Shown here piece by piece: positions 7,258-17,762 of a stretch of DNA of 64,000 nucleotides. Position 1 is the first letter of the stretch, and each line of letters starts with the position of its first letter. The DNA lies in contig NZ_KI912151.1 of the NCBI RefSeq assembly GCF_000517105.1, positions 186,001 to 250,000 of the forward strand, given 5' to 3'. The position numbers and the translations under genes are program-made. The stretch comes from Fischerella sp. PCC 9605. Its GTDB lineage: Bacteria; Cyanobacteriota; Cyanobacteriia; Cyanobacteriales; Nostocaceae. Under the pieces are notes generated by a model, which ran no database searches, was not told the origin of the DNA, and saw only the letters and a program-made list of their open reading frames with translations.

Positions 7258-10200
7258 GTGATTAGAGTAATTCATAATCAGGTCAAAGGTAGAGCTAGAT
7301 ATAAAATTAAAGAGCTTTATCGATCGGAATATCTCAAACAAAATCTTGAGCGATCGCTCTCAGAACAGCCAGGAATCAATTACGTTTCTGCTAATCCATT
7401 AACTAGCAATATTCTGATTTTTTTTGAGTGCGAATATAGTACAGAGAAAATAGCAACATTAATTGAAAAAAGTATTTTAGAATATCAAAATTCAGATATA
7501 AAATCACCAGTAAAAATTTTATCCGCAACCGAAAAATCATTAACAAAAGAGACACCAAAACCCATTGCTAATGCTCAAGCACAAAGAATAGAAAACTGGC
7601 ATCTAATTGAAACAGATTCAGCTCTAGATTCATTTAATACCTCAAAACAATCAGGATTATCTAGTGAGTCTGCTGCTGAAAATTTAAAGAAATATGGCCC
7701 GAATGTTCTAGCAACAGCAAAGACTCGTTCTGATTTAAGTATCTTGATTGATCAATTCAAGTCTTTGCCAGTTGCTTTATTGGGCATTGCTGCCGGTGTT
7801 TCATTAGTGACGGGGGGACTTATCGATGCCTTAGTGATTTTGGGCGTTGTTGGTCTGAATGCGGCGATTGGTTATACAACAGAAAGCCAGTCAGAAAGAA
7901 TTATTCACTCCCTCGGCAGTCATCAGGAGACATCGACTTGGGTAATCAGAGATAGCAAGCAAATCGAAATTTCCACACAAGATGTTGTCATTGGCGATAT
8001 TTTAGTTCTGAAAACAGGTGGTTACATAGCAGCAGATGCCCGACTGCTAGAGGCGGAAAATCTTAGTATTGATGAGTCTGCGTTAACAGGGGAAAGCATA
8101 CCTGTAACTAAATCAACGACACCTCTAACAGGTGAAGATATTCCTTTGGCAGATCGTACAAATATGGTCTACAAAGGAACTTTGGTAACAGGTGGTCAAG
8201 GTTTGGCAGTGGTGGTAGCAACGGCCAAATTTACCGAAATGGGCAAGATTCAACAATTAGTTGGCGAAGCAACAGCAACCGAAACTCCTCTAGCCAGACA
8301 ACTCGATGAAGTAGGTAGCCAACTAGTGGCAATTGGCATGGGAATTTGCGGACTTGTCTTTGGCATTGGGGTATTGCGGGGATATGGTTTGCTGCAAATG
8401 CTTCAATCATCTATATCCCTGGCGGTTGCTGCTGTTCCGGAAGGGTTGCCCACAATTGCCACTACAACCTTGGCTTTGGGTATCCAAGATATGCGTAAGC
8501 GTAACGTCCTTGTTCGCAGTCTTAGTGCTGTCGAAGCTTTGGGTTCGGTGCAAACCATTTGCTTGGATAAAACCGGAACGATTACAGAGAACCGGATGTC
8601 TGTTGTCGAAGTACATACAGACAGTCGCCAAATCGCTGTGTCTGATGGTGAATTTATCGCTAATGACGAGAATATCAATCCCTACGCTTGCGATGAATTG
8701 CTAAAGCTGATTCATGTATCGGTTCTGTGTAATGAAAGTCAAGTTAACCAAGAGCAAGATGGCGAGTATAGCATCAAAGGGTCGGCAACAGAAAATGCTT
8801 TGATTCACATGGCTATCAGTGCTGGGGTAGATGTGAACCAGCTTAGAGACAAGTATCAGCTGCTGCAAACTAACCTGCGCTCAGAGAATCGTAACATCAT
8901 GAGTACGGTTCATGCTACTGACAATAACCATAAATTTGTTGCTGTTAAAGGCAGTCCGGCAGAAGTTGCCCAGATATGCAAATTCTGGGTCAAAGACGGG
9001 GAAGTCATACCTTTAACAGAAGAAGACAGGCAGGCGATCGAAATAGAAAATGACCGCATGGCAGGGAAAGCACTGAGAGTATTAGGTGTAGCTTATACCA
9101 ATCAGGACGAGACTCACAACGGTCAAAATCCTGAACAAGACTTGACATGGCTTGGTCTAGTGGGTATGGCAGATCCGGTTCGCAAAGGTGTCAAAGAGTT
9201 AATGAGTGAATTTCATGGGGCTGGTATTGATACGGTGATGATTACCGGAGATCAAAGTCCTACTGCCTATGCGATCGCCAAAGAATTAGAATTAAGCAGA
9301 GATCCGCAACTAGAAATTCTAGACTCCACTGACCTCAACAATCTTACCCCAGAGGCACTCACAGCACTGTGTGATAAAGTGGATGTCTTTGCCCGCATCA
9401 GTCCTAGCAATAAATTGCAAATCGTCCAAGCATTACAAGCCGCTGGACAAGTTGTTGCCATGACAGGCGATGGTATTAACGATGCGCCCGCACTCAAGGC
9501 TGCTCAAGTTGGCGTAGCAATGGGCAAAGGTGGAACTGATGTAGCGCGTGAAGTTGCAGATATCGTCCTGGAAGATGACAGGCTGGAAACCATGATTGTT
9601 GCTGTCAGTCGGGGCAGGACAATCTACAACAACATTAGAAAATCGGTGCATTTTCTTCTCGCCACCAACCTAAGTGAAATCATGGTGATGACAACCGCTA
9701 CCGCAGTTGGTATAGGCGAACCCCTGAACGCAATCCAGCTGCTTTGGCTAAATTTGGTGACAGACATTTTCCCTGGTCTTTCTCTGGCGTTGGAAGCACC
9801 TGAACCAGATGTACTGAGTAAGCCTCCCCGCAACCCAAATGAACCAATCATTAAGAGTTCAGATTTTGGCAGAATTGCCTTTGAGGCAGGAACAATATCT
9901 GTCAGTACTTTAGCAGCTTACGGATACGGCATCCTCAAATATGGCATTAGTCCTCAGGCAAGCACCATTGCTTTTATGAGCCTAACATCAGCTCAACTGC
10001 TACATACCCTTAGCTGCCGTTCTGAAAATCACAGCATCTTTAGTCAAGAAAAACTGCCGAATAATTCCTACTTAAATGCTGCCATTGTCGGTTCTTTTGC
10101 TATTCAACTTCTTGCTATAGCTATTCCACCACTGCGGAGTCTATTGAAGATTACGCCAGTTGATATTGTAGATGGTGCTGCCATTGGCGGTAGTGCTTTG

Positions 10201-10263
10201 CTACCCCTGTTGATAAATGAAAGCACAAAGAATCTACCATCAGCAAATGATGACAAAAAATGA
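7258..10263 (+). CDS. P2-type cation-translocating ATPase with HMA2-like N-terminal domain
   Basis: A 1001-residue membrane pump that couples ATP hydrolysis to cation transport. The first 80 residues ([15 protein letters not shown], then [18 protein letters not shown]) look like the degenerate HMA2 domain without a CxxC metal site. Then come the cation ATPase N-terminus, actuator loop [11 protein letters not shown]4 motif VPEGLP typical of P2 pumps, phosphorylation site DKTGT (Asp437), and the hinge [14 protein letters not shown]6 reads [20 protein letters not shown] suggests Ca2+, Mn2+ or Na+/K+ rather than a heavy metal, despite the HMA-like start. Start is GTG at 7258. It follows the small membrane protein and precedes the MetK-like gene by 212 bp. 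Substrate is unresolved. Confidence 0.9.
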   Translation: MIRVIHNQVKGRARYKIKELYRSEYLKQNLERSLSEQPGINYVSANPLTSNILIFFECEYSTEKIATLIEKSILEYQNSDIKSPVKILSATEKSLTKETPKPIANAQAQRIENWHLIETDSALDSFNTSKQSGLSSESAAENLKKYGPNVLATAKTRSDLSILIDQFKSLPVALLGIAAGVSLVTGGLIDALVILGVVGLNAAIGYTTESQSERIIHSLGSHQETSTWVIRDSKQIEISTQDVVIGDILVLKTGGYIAADARLLEAENLSIDESALTGESIPVTKSTTPLTGEDIPLADRTNMVYKGTLVTGGQGLAVVVATAKFTEMGKIQQLVGEATATETPLARQLDEVGSQLVAIGMGICGLVFGIGVLRGYGLLQMLQSSISLAVAAVPEGLPTIATTTLALGIQDMRKRNVLVRSLSAVEALGSVQTICLDKTGTITENRMSVVEVHTDSRQIAVSDGEFIANDENINPYACDELLKLIHVSVLCNESQVNQEQDGEYSIKGSATENALIHMAISAGVDVNQLRDKYQLLQTNLRSENRNIMSTVHATDNNHKFVAVKGSPAEVAQICKFWVKDGEVIPLTEEDRQAIEIENDRMAGKALRVLGVAYTNQDETHNGQNPEQDLTWLGLVGMADPVRKGVKELMSEFHGAGIDTVMITGDQSPTAYAIAKELELSRDPQLEILDSTDLNNLTPEALTALCDKVDVFARISPSNKLQIVQALQAAGQVVAMTGDGINDAPALKAAQVGVAMGKGGTDVAREVADIVLEDDRLETMIVAVSRGRTIYNNIRKSVHFLLATNLSEIMVMTTATAVGIGEPLNAIQLLWLNLVTDIFPGLSLALEAPEPDVLSKPPRNPNEPIIKSSDFGRIAFEAGTISVSTLAAYGYGILKYGISPQASTIAFMSLTSAQLLHTLSCRSENHSIFSQEKLPNNSYLNAAIVGSFAIQLLAIAIPPLRSLLKITPVDIVDGAAIGGSALLPLLINESTKNLPSANDDKK

Positions 10264-10271
10264 TCCCTAGC

Positions 10272-10430
10272 CCCCCCTTAAAAAGGGGGGAACAAAGCAT
10301 AACTTTTTAACGGCACATTGAACTTTAGGATATAGAGGTAATTAGGGAATAAAGCCCTACTTTTGAACGGAATCTTAAACTTGGAAACACTAAAGCAATC
10401 GGAAAACTAAGCCCCCCTTAAAAAGGGGGG
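10272..10430. repeat. Pair of C6-TTAAAAA-G6 hairpin repeats
   Basis: Two copies of a palindrome-like repeat, CCCCCC-TTAAAAA-GGGGGG, lie at 10272-10290 and 10412-10430 between the ATPase and metK-like genes. A third copy at 51121 is followed by T5 and probably terminates transcription. Direct copies flanking about 120 bp could permit deletion by recombination. Confidence 0.75.
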
Positions 10431-10475
10431 TTGGGGGGATCTCAAATAGTAAATACTAACCAAAGGTGAAAACAT

Positions 10476-11660
10476 ATGAAAAAAGACTTCATGTTTACCT
10501 CTGAATCAGTAACTGAGGGGCATCCTGATAAACTTTGCGATCAGATTAGTGATGCGATTGTAGACCGATTTCTTCAGCAAGACCCTTATTCTCGCGTAAT
10601 TACAGAATGTGCTGTAGCTACAGGTATTGTCTTTATTGCAGCTAGATTTGAACCTAGTGCCAACGTAGATTTTACCAACGTGGCCAGAAAAGTAATTGAC
10701 CAGGTAGGCTACGAACATACAGAATTTAATGGTAAGACTTGTAGTATTTTGACTAGCCTTTCAGAATTGACTCCTGATGAGAGTTATTCTTTTCATGAAA
10801 AAGAACTGTCTGACGAACAAATAGAGCAAATTCCTGTCAAAAACCAAGCAACAGTATTTGGTTTTGCCTGCAATCAAACTTCTGCTTTGATGCCTCTACC
10901 AATTTGGTTAGCTCACAAACTAGCAAAACGAATTAGTGAGGTAAGACGCCAAAATATACTCTCTTATCTTACTCCCGATGGCAAAACTCAAGTAGGAGTT
11001 GAATATCGCGATCGCCGCCCTTATAGAATTCATAGTCTCACAGTTATTGCCAGTCAAAATAAAGCTAAATATCCTGATTTACAACAACTTCGAGACGATA
11101 TTTACGAGACAGTAATTAAACCTGTTTTTGATACTGAAGAAATTAAACCAGATGAACAGACGAGAATATTTATCAATCCTGATGGACAATTTATTCGCGG
11201 TGGCCCCGCTGCTCACTCTGGGTTAACAGGTCGAAAAAATGCCATAGATACTTATGGAGAATATGCACAGCATAGTGGTTCAGCTCTAAGTGGCAAAGAC
11301 CCAATTAGAATAGATAGAGTCGGAGCTTATGCCGCCCGTTATGCAGCTAAAAATCTTGTAGCAGCGGGTATTGCTGATGAATGTGAGGTGCAGCTAAGTT
11401 ACACGATCGGTATTTCCAAACCAGTGAGTATTCAAGTAGAAACTTTTGGAACAGGCAAAATTTCTGATGAAGAAATCACACAACTACTAGCAAAGCATTT
11501 TGATTTTCGTTTAGCAGGGATAATTAAGCAGTTTAATTTGAGATTCCTGCCTTCAATCTATAAAGATGGCTTTTACAGAAAACTAGCTACCTATGGTCAT
11601 GTGGGTAGGATTGATTTGGAACTTCCTTGGGAAAAAACAGATAAAGTTGGTGTGTTTTAA
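10476..11660 (+). CDS. metK: Divergent S-adenosylmethionine synthetase (MetK) paralogue
   Basis: A 394-residue MetK-family protein; canonical enzymes make S-adenosylmethionine from methionine and ATP. All three domains align: FTSESVTEGHPDK at the N-terminus, PDGKTQVGVEY, and GLTGRK plus SGKDP later. Compared with E. coli MetK, several site residues differ: the GDQG methionine-binding loop reads KNQA (Asp118 to Asn), GGPMGDCGLTGRK reads GGPAAHSGLTGRK (Asp238 to His), HGGG reads HSGS, and Lys269 is Arg. His14, Asp16, Lys165, Arg244, Lys245, Lys265 and Asp271 are kept. It is therefore probably an accessory paralogue, not the housekeeping enzyme, with altered substrate or low activity. AAGGTG precedes the ATG. 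Codon use is AT-rich, consistent with transfer. Confidence 0.85.
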   Translation: MKKDFMFTSESVTEGHPDKLCDQISDAIVDRFLQQDPYSRVITECAVATGIVFIAARFEPSANVDFTNVARKVIDQVGYEHTEFNGKTCSILTSLSELTPDESYSFHEKELSDEQIEQIPVKNQATVFGFACNQTSALMPLPIWLAHKLAKRISEVRRQNILSYLTPDGKTQVGVEYRDRRPYRIHSLTVIASQNKAKYPDLQQLRDDIYETVIKPVFDTEEIKPDEQTRIFINPDGQFIRGGPAAHSGLTGRKNAIDTYGEYAQHSGSALSGKDPIRIDRVGAYAARYAAKNLVAAGIADECEVQLSYTIGISKPVSIQVETFGTGKISDEEITQLLAKHFDFRLAGIIKQFNLRFLPSIYKDGFYRKLATYGHVGRIDLELPWEKTDKVGVF

Positions 11661-11672
11661 AAGTTATCAACA

Positions 11673-11722
11673 GTCATTGGTCATTGGTCATTAGTCATTT
11701 GTAATTACCAATGACTAATGAC
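11673..11722. repeat. STRR inverted repeat between convergent genes
   Basis: Heptamers of GTCATTGG/TCATTAG type run to about 11698, then the complement CCAATGACTAATGAC follows, giving a hairpin-capable inverted repeat between the converging metK-like gene and the next minus-strand gene. Confidence 0.75.
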
Positions 11723-11726
11723 AAAT

Positions 11727-12221
11727 TTAAGCAGGTTGAAGTTCTTTTTGACAGTAAAGATAATCACAATAGACTGCCCAAGCTGCCCCAAATAAACCAG
11801 TTATAGAACCTGCGATCGCTGCTGCAACACCCCATCCCATTGGCCCAATCCAATCTGTGATTTCACATAATATTGCTGTGGTTGCTTTGGAAACAATGTA
11901 AGCCGTTCCTGCTGCTGCTGCTGTTACTAAACCCAACTCTGCCAGCATTTCTATCACTTGTTTGCTGGATAAATCTTCTTGAAAATAGATTTTCCATATA
12001 GAAGTGTACATAGCAACATCAGAAGCAGTTAAAATCACCTGTTTTGGAACTTCTACGCCAGGAGTTGGCGCAGCTGAGGCACCACCACTACCAATAGCGC
12101 AAGTGGCGATCGCTAAAGCTACTTCTAATCTTTTTTTGCCTAAACTACTCACGGTTTCATCTCCTGTGACTCTTGCAGAGGTAGTATTTAGCCGCGAGGG
12201 TTGCATAAACATCAACCTCAT
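11727..12221 (-). CDS. Small glycine/alanine-rich membrane protein, unknown function
   Basis: A 164-residue protein I do not recognise. It has hydrophobic stretches at residues 33-52 (VALAIATCAIGSGGASAA), 97-115 and 128-150 (MGWGVAAAIAGSITGLFGAAW), separated by a charged helix (residues 77-93, QEDLSSKQVIEMLAELG). A C-terminal Cys pair (CDYLYC) may matter. The first hydrophobic stretch could be a signal peptide. It starts with ATG at 12221 and stands alone on the minus strand, converging with the metK-like gene. Confidence 0.55.
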   Translation of the reverse strand: MRLMFMQPSRLNTTSARVTGDETVSSLGKKRLEVALAIATCAIGSGGASAAPTPGVEVPKQVILTASDVAMYTSIWKIYFQEDLSSKQVIEMLAELGLVTAAAAGTAYIVSKATTAILCEITDWIGPMGWGVAAAIAGSITGLFGAAWAVYCDYLYCQKELQPA

Positions 12222-12512
12222 ACAGTCTATTTACCCTAACTAGAGTAGACCATTGCCTTAGTGTCTTAGTGTCTTAGTGTCTTAGTGGTTCAAAAATTTT
12301 TAACCGTTATTATTTTCTACCCCCTTACCTTATCTTTATTTTATTTACGCTCACCAACATTATCTACTCAACTAATGAAATTAGTAGCAATTTTCATGTA
12401 GAAAAGTTGTTAGTAATAGGGCGATTAGTCACCCAAACAGGTGATGTCAATCAAATATTCTCAACGATATCTTAAAAGCACCAGAAGTTAAACAACTCTG
12501 GAGAATAATATT
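12222..12512. other. Divergent intergenic region with octamer repeat
   Basis: Positions 12256-12290 contain four tandem copies of a TTAGTGTC octamer. The rest is AT-rich leader of the downstream secreted-protein gene. No gene seen. Confidence 0.6.
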
Positions 12513-12905
12513 ATGAAAAAGATTATGATGGCAAGTCTAGTAGCTTTAGCTGCTGCTACTGGAATGCTCCTCAACAATCAACCCGCTCAAGCTCATCGGC
12601 GTTACCATTATCATCGGCCTTACTATTATCATCGCCTATATCCTTTTCGATTAAACTACTGCTATCCGGTTACTCAATGGCTGGTAGACGAAGATCCCGC
12701 CTATCACCCTCAAGCCTACGCTGATGGCTACCGACAAGGACGTGAGAGTGCTAAAAAAGGAAAAGCTTACAAACCACGTACTGCTGGTGGTGAATTTGGT
12801 CGTGGTTTTGATGACGGTTATTACGGTAGGAAGTTTGCTGGTCAAAAAAACATAGTTCCTAACGAATATAAGCCATACACCACAACAGAATGCGGTTGGT
12901 TTTGA
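12513..12905 (+). CDS. Secreted His/Tyr-rich small protein
   Basis: A 130-residue exported protein. Residues 1-27 form a textbook signal peptide ending at AQA before HRRYHYH. The mature start is rich in His, Arg and Tyr (RRYHYHRPYYYHR), which could bind metal. The rest is Gly/Lys-rich with two AYADGYRQGRES/RGFDDGYYGRK-like segments that look like a weak duplication. ATG at 12513 follows GGAG. Function unknown; a periplasmic or cell-wall role is inferred from the signal peptide. Confidence 0.7.
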   Translation: MKKIMMASLVALAAATGMLLNNQPAQAHRRYHYHRPYYYHRLYPFRLNYCYPVTQWLVDEDPAYHPQAYADGYRQGRESAKKGKAYKPRTAGGEFGRGFDDGYYGRKFAGQKNIVPNEYKPYTTTECGWF

Positions 12906-12985
12906 TTCTCTTAGGAAGTATGATGTTGTGCTAAAAACTTTTCAGCGGCAGCGCATCGCAATTTTTACAAGGATTGAAATGTAAA

Positions 12986-15751
12986 TTACTGAGGATAATA
13001 CTGTGTCAAAAATTTCTCAGCCTCAGTCCTATCTTTAATCTCTCCATCCAAGGTAGCAGCTAGCAAATCATCCAGCATTTGCCGATACTGCGGCCCCGGT
13101 TTGTAACCAAGTTTCTTCAGATCGTTACCATTGAGAATTGGCTGCACGTTAGCCCAAACTGTCAAGTAATGCCATATTTGCCGCCTAATCGTTCGCGAAC
13201 TGTGTAGAGCAATTAAAATCAACGTGGGTAAATCGTAACGCCGTAGTAATTTCACCACCTGACTGGGACGCTGGCAAGTGGGTAAAGTTTCCTTTACCTC
13301 AGCTTGTGTCTGGGCAAAGTTCTGCAAGCGTTCGATGCTATCTTCTTGCATTTGCAGATTTTTTGCCACCTTGGCTCGATATTCTGGTGTGAGGTGGGCA
13401 ATGATTGCTTCTAAGCGCATCTGCCAGTGAGTAATCAGCGATTGTTCGGGGTCAAATCTGAGCAAACAGCGTTCTAGCAGTCGTAATTGCCGCCACAACT
13501 CCTCATCAAGCTTGAGAGTAGGATGGATGCACTGTAATGCTCCCAAATCTGCCAGTAACTGTAAAGCTGGTTTCCAATAAGGCGCTTCGAGAATGTGCTT
13601 TAATTCTGCTTTCAGTCGAGTTTGTAGTGCAGGTGCTTTGCTGTTTTCTCTAGTAGTGCGATCGTAAACACCACTATTTATGGCATAACGAATATACTCT
13701 TCTGTTTGCTGTTCAATTTTGAAGCCAAAGCGCACGGCAAAGCGGACGCCGCGATAAATACGGGTGGGGTCTTCAATAAAGCTGTTGGCGTGTAAAACGC
13801 GAATTTGCTTAGCTTGCAAATCTAGTAAACCACCAAAGAAATCAAGTAGTTTACCAGCACGAGGAGGTGTGAGTCGCAGTGCGAGGGCATTGATGGTAAA
13901 GTCGCGTCGATACAAATCTTGACGAATTGAACTGGCTTCGACTTCAGGATTAGCTGCTGGGTAAGGATAAAATTCAGTTCTGGCAGTCGCAATATCTACC
14001 CAGAGAGAATCCAATTCTGGGTCTTTGTGCCAAAGTAGAGCAGCAGTTTGAAAAGCACCGTGAATTTCTAGGCGTGCAGCTGGGTAAAGTTGCTGGAGTG
14101 CTTTGGCTAATTCTACACCAGCACCTACATCAGCAGCTTTGTGAAAGCCATCGACTACTAAATCTATATCTTGAATTAACAAAGTGCCAGATGCTTCTTT
14201 GGCTAGCAGTAAGTCGCGTACTGCTCCCCCCACTAAATACAAATGCCAACCGCGTTGTTTGGCTTGTGCAGAGGCTTTGGTGAGTAGTTCCCAGAGTTTG
14301 GGAGCAAGGCGATCGCGCAATTGACTAAGCGCCGGAATCTCAACACTTTCTTCCCCTTCTTTCCCTTTCTCCCCATCTTCCCATCTCCCCATTGCCCCTA
14401 ATCCCCACTCCCTAGCGGTCGTGGGGGCCCCGAGTTCCCCATCATTTTGCTGATGTAATTCCCGCAAAACGTCGGTGCGCGTGACAATTCCTACTAACTG
14501 CCCATTTTCTAACACTGGCAACCGTCCGATATCATAAGTCACCATTAATGACTCGATTTCTGGCAGAGTAGTATCAGGGGTAATAGTCTTTAAATTTATT
14601 GTCATGTAGCCTTTGACTGGTGCATGACTAAAGCCGTGATGCAGGGCAATATCAATGTCTCGACGAGAAATAATACCCACCAACTTACCTTGGGCATCAA
14701 CTACAGATAAACCAGAGTGTCCGTAGCGTAGTAAAATCCGCTGCGCTTGTTCTATTGTGGTTTCTGGGCGGATGGTACGAACAGGAGATGACATTAAATC
14801 TCGTGCCGTTGGTGGATGAGGAACTTGAGCTTTTAACCCTTTTAACAGCTGGTTTAAGATTTGCTGAAAATCTACTCCCCGCAGGTTTAGGGATGTGGCT
14901 TGGGAATGTCCGTCGCCGCCTAGCGGTTGAAATATTTGGTTGAGATTGACGCCGGGAATTCGCGATCGCCCAATTACCGTTAAGCGCGAATCATTCTCTC
15001 CCAAAGGATATTCGTTAGCTAGCAGTAAAGCATCAATTTCTGTCAACTCCATTAGTTCGGAAGCCAGACTCGATAACCCCGGTACAAAAGCATTGGTTTT
15101 CAGCCTTACCCAAGCCAGGGTATACCCTCTTATGCATAAATACTGGAGATTGTCAAGGGCGTCAGATAATAACTGCTGCAATTGGGGAGATAAACCGGGT
15201 TCAACATACTCAGCCACTACCGATAAACTAGCACCTTGCTGCATTAACCAAGCTAGAGCCAAGGCATCTCGTGATGTGGCGTGGTCATAAGTGAGTGAAC
15301 CAGTATCAACGTGGATACCCAAAGCCATTGCCGTTGCTTCCGCGACAGAAAGGGAAATTTGCCGTTTTTGTAGTTCCTCGACAATTAGAGTTGTGGTGGC
15401 TCCTACGTCGGAAATATGGAATTTAGTTGCAGGGATATCGCCATGTTGTTCGAGGTGGTGATCGTAAACGATGATTTCTTTAATGTGGGGTAAATCTAAC
15501 CATTCAGCAGCTTTACCCAGGCGATCGCGGTATTGCGTATCCACCACAGTCAGAGAGCGAATTTTTTTCGGATTGACCGAACGCCTTTCTATTAGCGCGT
15601 ACTCATCCCGATGCAACGCCAAAAACTCCCGTACAGGTGGATGAGCACCGCCAGTTAACACAATCTTGCTACCTGGGAGCAACCGCGTTAGTCCTACCGC
15701 CGCCCCCAGTGCGTCAAAATCAGCTGTTGTGTGGCACAGAATTAAGTCCAT
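12986..15751 (-). CDS. cca: DHH-CBS-CBS-CCA tRNA nucleotidyltransferase fusion
   Basis: About 921 residues. Residues 1-310 form a DHH phosphoesterase/DHHA1-like region ([27 protein letters not shown]). Two CBS domains follow ([12 protein letters not shown]... and [12 protein letters not shown]..., about 317-435). From about 485 a class II CCA-adding/poly(A) polymerase head begins ([42 protein letters not shown]). It would repair or add tRNA 3' CCA ends; cyanobacteria often carry this fusion. The linker at residues 433-469 is encoded by a G/C-rich repeat insertion. The first ATG (15757) lies in STRR repeat, so I prefer ATG 15751. Confidence 0.92.
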   Translation of the reverse strand: MDLILCHTTADFDALGAAVGLTRLLPGSKIVLTGGAHPPVREFLALHRDEYALIERRSVNPKKIRSLTVVDTQYRDRLGKAAEWLDLPHIKEIIVYDHHLEQHGDIPATKFHISDVGATTTLIVEELQKRQISLSVAEATAMALGIHVDTGSLTYDHATSRDALALAWLMQQGASLSVVAEYVEPGLSPQLQQLLSDALDNLQYLCIRGYTLAWVRLKTNAFVPGLSSLASELMELTEIDALLLANEYPLGENDSRLTVIGRSRIPGVNLNQIFQPLGGDGHSQATSLNLRGVDFQQILNQLLKGLKAQVPHPPTARDLMSSPVRTIRPETTIEQAQRILLRYGHSGLSVVDAQGKLVGIISRRDIDIALHHGFSHAPVKGYMTINLKTITPDTTLPEIESLMVTYDIGRLPVLENGQLVGIVTRTDVLRELHQQNDGELGAPTTAREWGLGAMGRWEDGEKGKEGEESVEIPALSQLRDRLAPKLWELLTKASAQAKQRGWHLYLVGGAVRDLLLAKEASGTLLIQDIDLVVDGFHKAADVGAGVELAKALQQLYPAARLEIHGAFQTAALLWHKDPELDSLWVDIATARTEFYPYPAANPEVEASSIRQDLYRRDFTINALALRLTPPRAGKLLDFFGGLLDLQAKQIRVLHANSFIEDPTRIYRGVRFAVRFGFKIEQQTEEYIRYAINSGVYDRTTRENSKAPALQTRLKAELKHILEAPYWKPALQLLADLGALQCIHPTLKLDEELWRQLRLLERCLLRFDPEQSLITHWQMRLEAIIAHLTPEYRAKVAKNLQMQEDSIERLQNFAQTQAEVKETLPTCQRPSQVVKLLRRYDLPTLILIALHSSRTIRRQIWHYLTVWANVQPILNGNDLKKLGYKPGPQYRQMLDDLLAATLDGEIKDRTEAEKFLTQYYPQ
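14346..14451. repeat. Low-complexity element in frame in the CBS-CCA linker
   Basis: On the plus strand the segment is C/T-rich (repeats of CTCCCCATC) followed by GGTCGTGGGGGCC and CGAGTTCCCC. On the coding strand it gives a Gly/Glu-rich linker ([20 protein letters not shown]). It resembles elements at 16647, 22993, 61003 and 63337. Confidence 0.65.
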
Positions 15752-16417
15752 AGTCATTAGTCATTGGTCATTAGTCATTGGTCATTGGTCATTGGTCATT
15801 GGTCAAAAGCTATTCAAAAAGCACAAATAACTAATGACAAAGGACAGATGACGAAGGACTAATAACTAAAGTGTTGCAGTTTCCGCCAGCTTAACCAATT
15901 AAAGAAAATAGTCGGTTTTGCTCTGTAAATATTCTATCTTTAGCTCTATCCGACATCAGCCCACATCGTATATTCATAAGCTAAAAGGCATTTAATTTGC
16001 ATTCTCAAAAAAATCAAACTCTTGTGGGGTGGGCGTCTCGCCCGCCCTGACTATGCAACTTAAATGCACATCAGCTTACCCTGTAGGGAACCTAAAGCGT
16101 AGAGTTGGTGTTGAGATGAATAGCAGCACAAAAACTAAACGCTGTTTAACCAATCCGAACCATAGGTTCTGGGCATGAAGGGCAGTTGAGCTTTTGTCAA
16201 TGTTTGTTTATGATCTACAAAGTGGTTTAAGCTAATCACCACTCCACTCAAAAACTAAACTTTTTATATTTTTCGGTGCGGAGGGGCATCCCGTATCGTT
16301 AATAAAGCTCAGTTAATGTCCGACGGAATACCGGGAGTCGCTGAGAATTCTACACCGTGATGCTTTCAGTCGGTGTAGGATGATGTCACTATCTTCGCTG
16401 TCTTGGGATAAGGGAAA
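15752..16417. other. 666-bp intergenic region: STRR block and psbZ leader
   Basis: Positions 15758-15804 are tandem TCATTGG/TCATTAG heptamers. Positions 16023-16046 carry a GGGCG-TCT-CGCCC hairpin repeat. The last 150 bp contain the psbZ leader with a stem-loop at 16350-16378. No gene, tRNA or clear riboswitch seen. Confidence 0.6.
16350..16378 (+). promoter_or_regulatory. Stem-loop in the psbZ leader
   Basis: CTACACCG and CGGTGTAG form a perfect 8-bp stem around a 13-nt loop, 40 bp before the psbZ ATG. No T run follows, so it looks more like a 5'-UTR stability or translation element than a terminator. Whether it is within the transcript is not known. Confidence 0.5.
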
Positions 16418-16606
16418 ATGACTATTATATTCCAAATTGCTTTGTTAGCTCTGGTTCTTGTGTCGTTTGCGATGGTAATTGGCGTTCCTGTTGCCTATGC
16501 CACTCCCCAAAACTGGAATGAATCTAAAAGATTGCTGTGGCTTGGCTCTGGAGCCTGGATTGCCTTGGTGCTTTTAGTGGCAGCCTTAAGCTTTTTCGTA
16601 GTCTAA
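16418..16606 (+). CDS. psbZ: Photosystem II protein PsbZ (Ycf9)
   Basis: A 62-residue thylakoid protein with two transmembrane helices (residues 4-26 and 38-60) joined by the conserved turn [15 protein letters not shown]. PsbZ sits at the edge of the PSII core and stabilises PSII supercomplex and antenna interactions. The length and the [13 protein letters not shown] region match the family. It precedes ribH in the same direction, an order common in cyanobacteria. A repeat element now separates the two genes. Confidence 0.97.
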   Translation: MTIIFQIALLALVLVSFAMVIGVPVAYATPQNWNESKRLLWLGSGAWIALVLLVAALSFFVV

Positions 16607-16646
16607 CCAACTGCCGCGACATCAAAAAAGTTAATAGCATAAAAAA

Positions 16647-16794
16647 AGGGGCAGAGGAGCCACAAGAGGAAACGGGGAAACGGAGACACGGAGACACGGG
16701 GACAAATAAATTCAAAAGAAAATTCATTTTGAATTCTTTGTCTCCCCATCTCCCTATCTCCCCATCTCCCCATCTTCTTATTTCCGCTGCTCCT
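16647..16794. repeat. Low-complexity inverted-repeat element between psbZ and ribH
   Basis: A G/A-rich left arm (GAAACGGGGAAACGGAGACACGG-like) and a C/T-rich right arm (repeats of CTCCCCATCT) flank an AT-rich centre (AAATTCAAAAG...TTTTGAATTC). The outer ends match as AGGAGC/GCTCCT. It is the intergenic counterpart of the elements inside cca, the helicase and the two kinases. Confidence 0.7.
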
Positions 16795-16852
16795 GTTGCC
16801 TTTAGAGAAGAATGTATATATTTGCAAGAGTATAGTTGATTTAGAGGCGGTC

Positions 16853-17431
16853 ATGGCAGTTTTCGAGGGAACTTTTACGCAGACAGAGCCTTTGCGGTTT
16901 GCATTGGTAATTGGTCGATTCAATGACCTAGTTACCACGAAACTGCTGGAAGGGTGTCAAGATTGCTTGAAACGCCACGGCGTCGATGTCGATCCTCACG
17001 GCTCTCAAGTAGACTATGTTTGGGTGCCGGGAAGTTTTGAAGTTCCAGTGGTAGCTCGCCAACTTGCGCTTTCGGGTCGCTACGATGCCATAATTTGTAT
17101 GGGTGCCGTCATCAAGGGGCAAACACCTCATTTTGATTATGTTTCATCTGAGGTAGCAAAAGGTATTGCCGCTGCTTCTTTTCAAACTGGCGTACCGGTG
17201 ATTTTTGGCATTTTGACAACCGACACCATGCAGCAAGCCTTGGAACGGGCTGGTATTAAAAGCAATCATGGTTGGGACTACGCCATGTCAGCATTGGAAA
17301 TGGGTAGCCTGATGCGAAAATTACGTTCTAACCTAGCTCAGCCATATTCTGGTCATTCCCAATCTTTACCAGGTTCGCTCAAAAGTGCTAGTCTAGGCGA
17401 ACTTTCGGCGTCTGGGGAAGAACTAGGTTGA
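16853..17431 (+). CDS. ribH: 6,7-dimethyl-8-ribityllumazine synthase
   Basis: A 192-residue riboflavin-pathway enzyme that condenses 5-amino-6-ribitylamino-uracil with dihydroxybutanone phosphate. Conserved segments are present: [35 protein letters not shown] (catalytic His region), [17 protein letters not shown] and NHGWDYA. The C-terminal 30 residues, Ser/Gly-rich, exceed the usual lumazine synthase length and look like a flexible tail. Start is ATG 16853 ([10 protein letters not shown]); longer frames upstream only read repeat sequence. Confidence 0.95.
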   Translation: MAVFEGTFTQTEPLRFALVIGRFNDLVTTKLLEGCQDCLKRHGVDVDPHGSQVDYVWVPGSFEVPVVARQLALSGRYDAIICMGAVIKGQTPHFDYVSSEVAKGIAAASFQTGVPVIFGILTTDTMQQALERAGIKSNHGWDYAMSALEMGSLMRKLRSNLAQPYSGHSQSLPGSLKSASLGELSASGEELG

Positions 17432-17460
17432 TCGGCAGTTAACCAAGGAAAGGTAACAAA

Positions 17461-17484
17461 AGAGACGCGATATATCGCGTCTCT
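17461..17484. repeat. Palindromic repeat (GAGACG family) after ribH
   Basis: A perfect 24-bp palindrome, AGAGACGCGATA/TATCGCGTCTCT, 29 bp after the ribH stop. It may double as a terminator-like hairpin. It belongs to the same family as the copies at 1073, 21847 and 32627 but has a different centre. Confidence 0.8.
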
Positions 17485-17519
17485 GCTTGTATAATTCGTA
17501 AAGAGCTAGGGTTACTCTC

Positions 17520-17762
17520 ATGAAATTAGACCGTATCACCAGCAATCCCAATCGGATGAATGGACAACCCTGCATTCGTAATCTTCGTCTTACTGTTCGT
17601 CGAGTGATTGAGTTACTCGCGACTTACCCCAATCGAGAAGAACTGTGCCAAGAGTTCCCAGAACTAGAAGAGGAAGACATTCGGCAAGCCTTAATCTTTG
17701 CTTCTTCCTACTTGGACGATCGCATCATAGAACTATCCCCAAACAATGAAACTGCTGCTTGA
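17520..17762 (+). CDS. DUF433 antitoxin-like protein
   Basis: An 80-residue DUF433 (VapB45-type) protein with a winged-helix-like fold: ITSNPNRMNGQPCIRNLRLTV, VIELLATYPN, and EEDIRQALIFASSYLDDRI. Members usually pair with a DUF5615 PIN-like toxin encoded immediately downstream. Here the toxin start overlaps the antitoxin by 17 bp, the usual arrangement, but the toxin is truncated, leaving this as an orphan antitoxin. Confidence 0.85.
   Translation: MKLDRITSNPNRMNGQPCIRNLRLTVRRVIELLATYPNREELCQEFPELEEEDIRQALIFASSYLDDRIIELSPNNETAA

Noticed and set aside
10272-10430. Paired hairpins as insertion-sequence ends
   Set aside because: The roughly 120 bp between them contains no transposase, the copies are direct rather than terminal inverted repeats, and a single copy occurs elsewhere.
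16537-16938. Open frames on both strands between psbZ and ribH
   Set aside because: Explained by the low-complexity inverted-repeat element.
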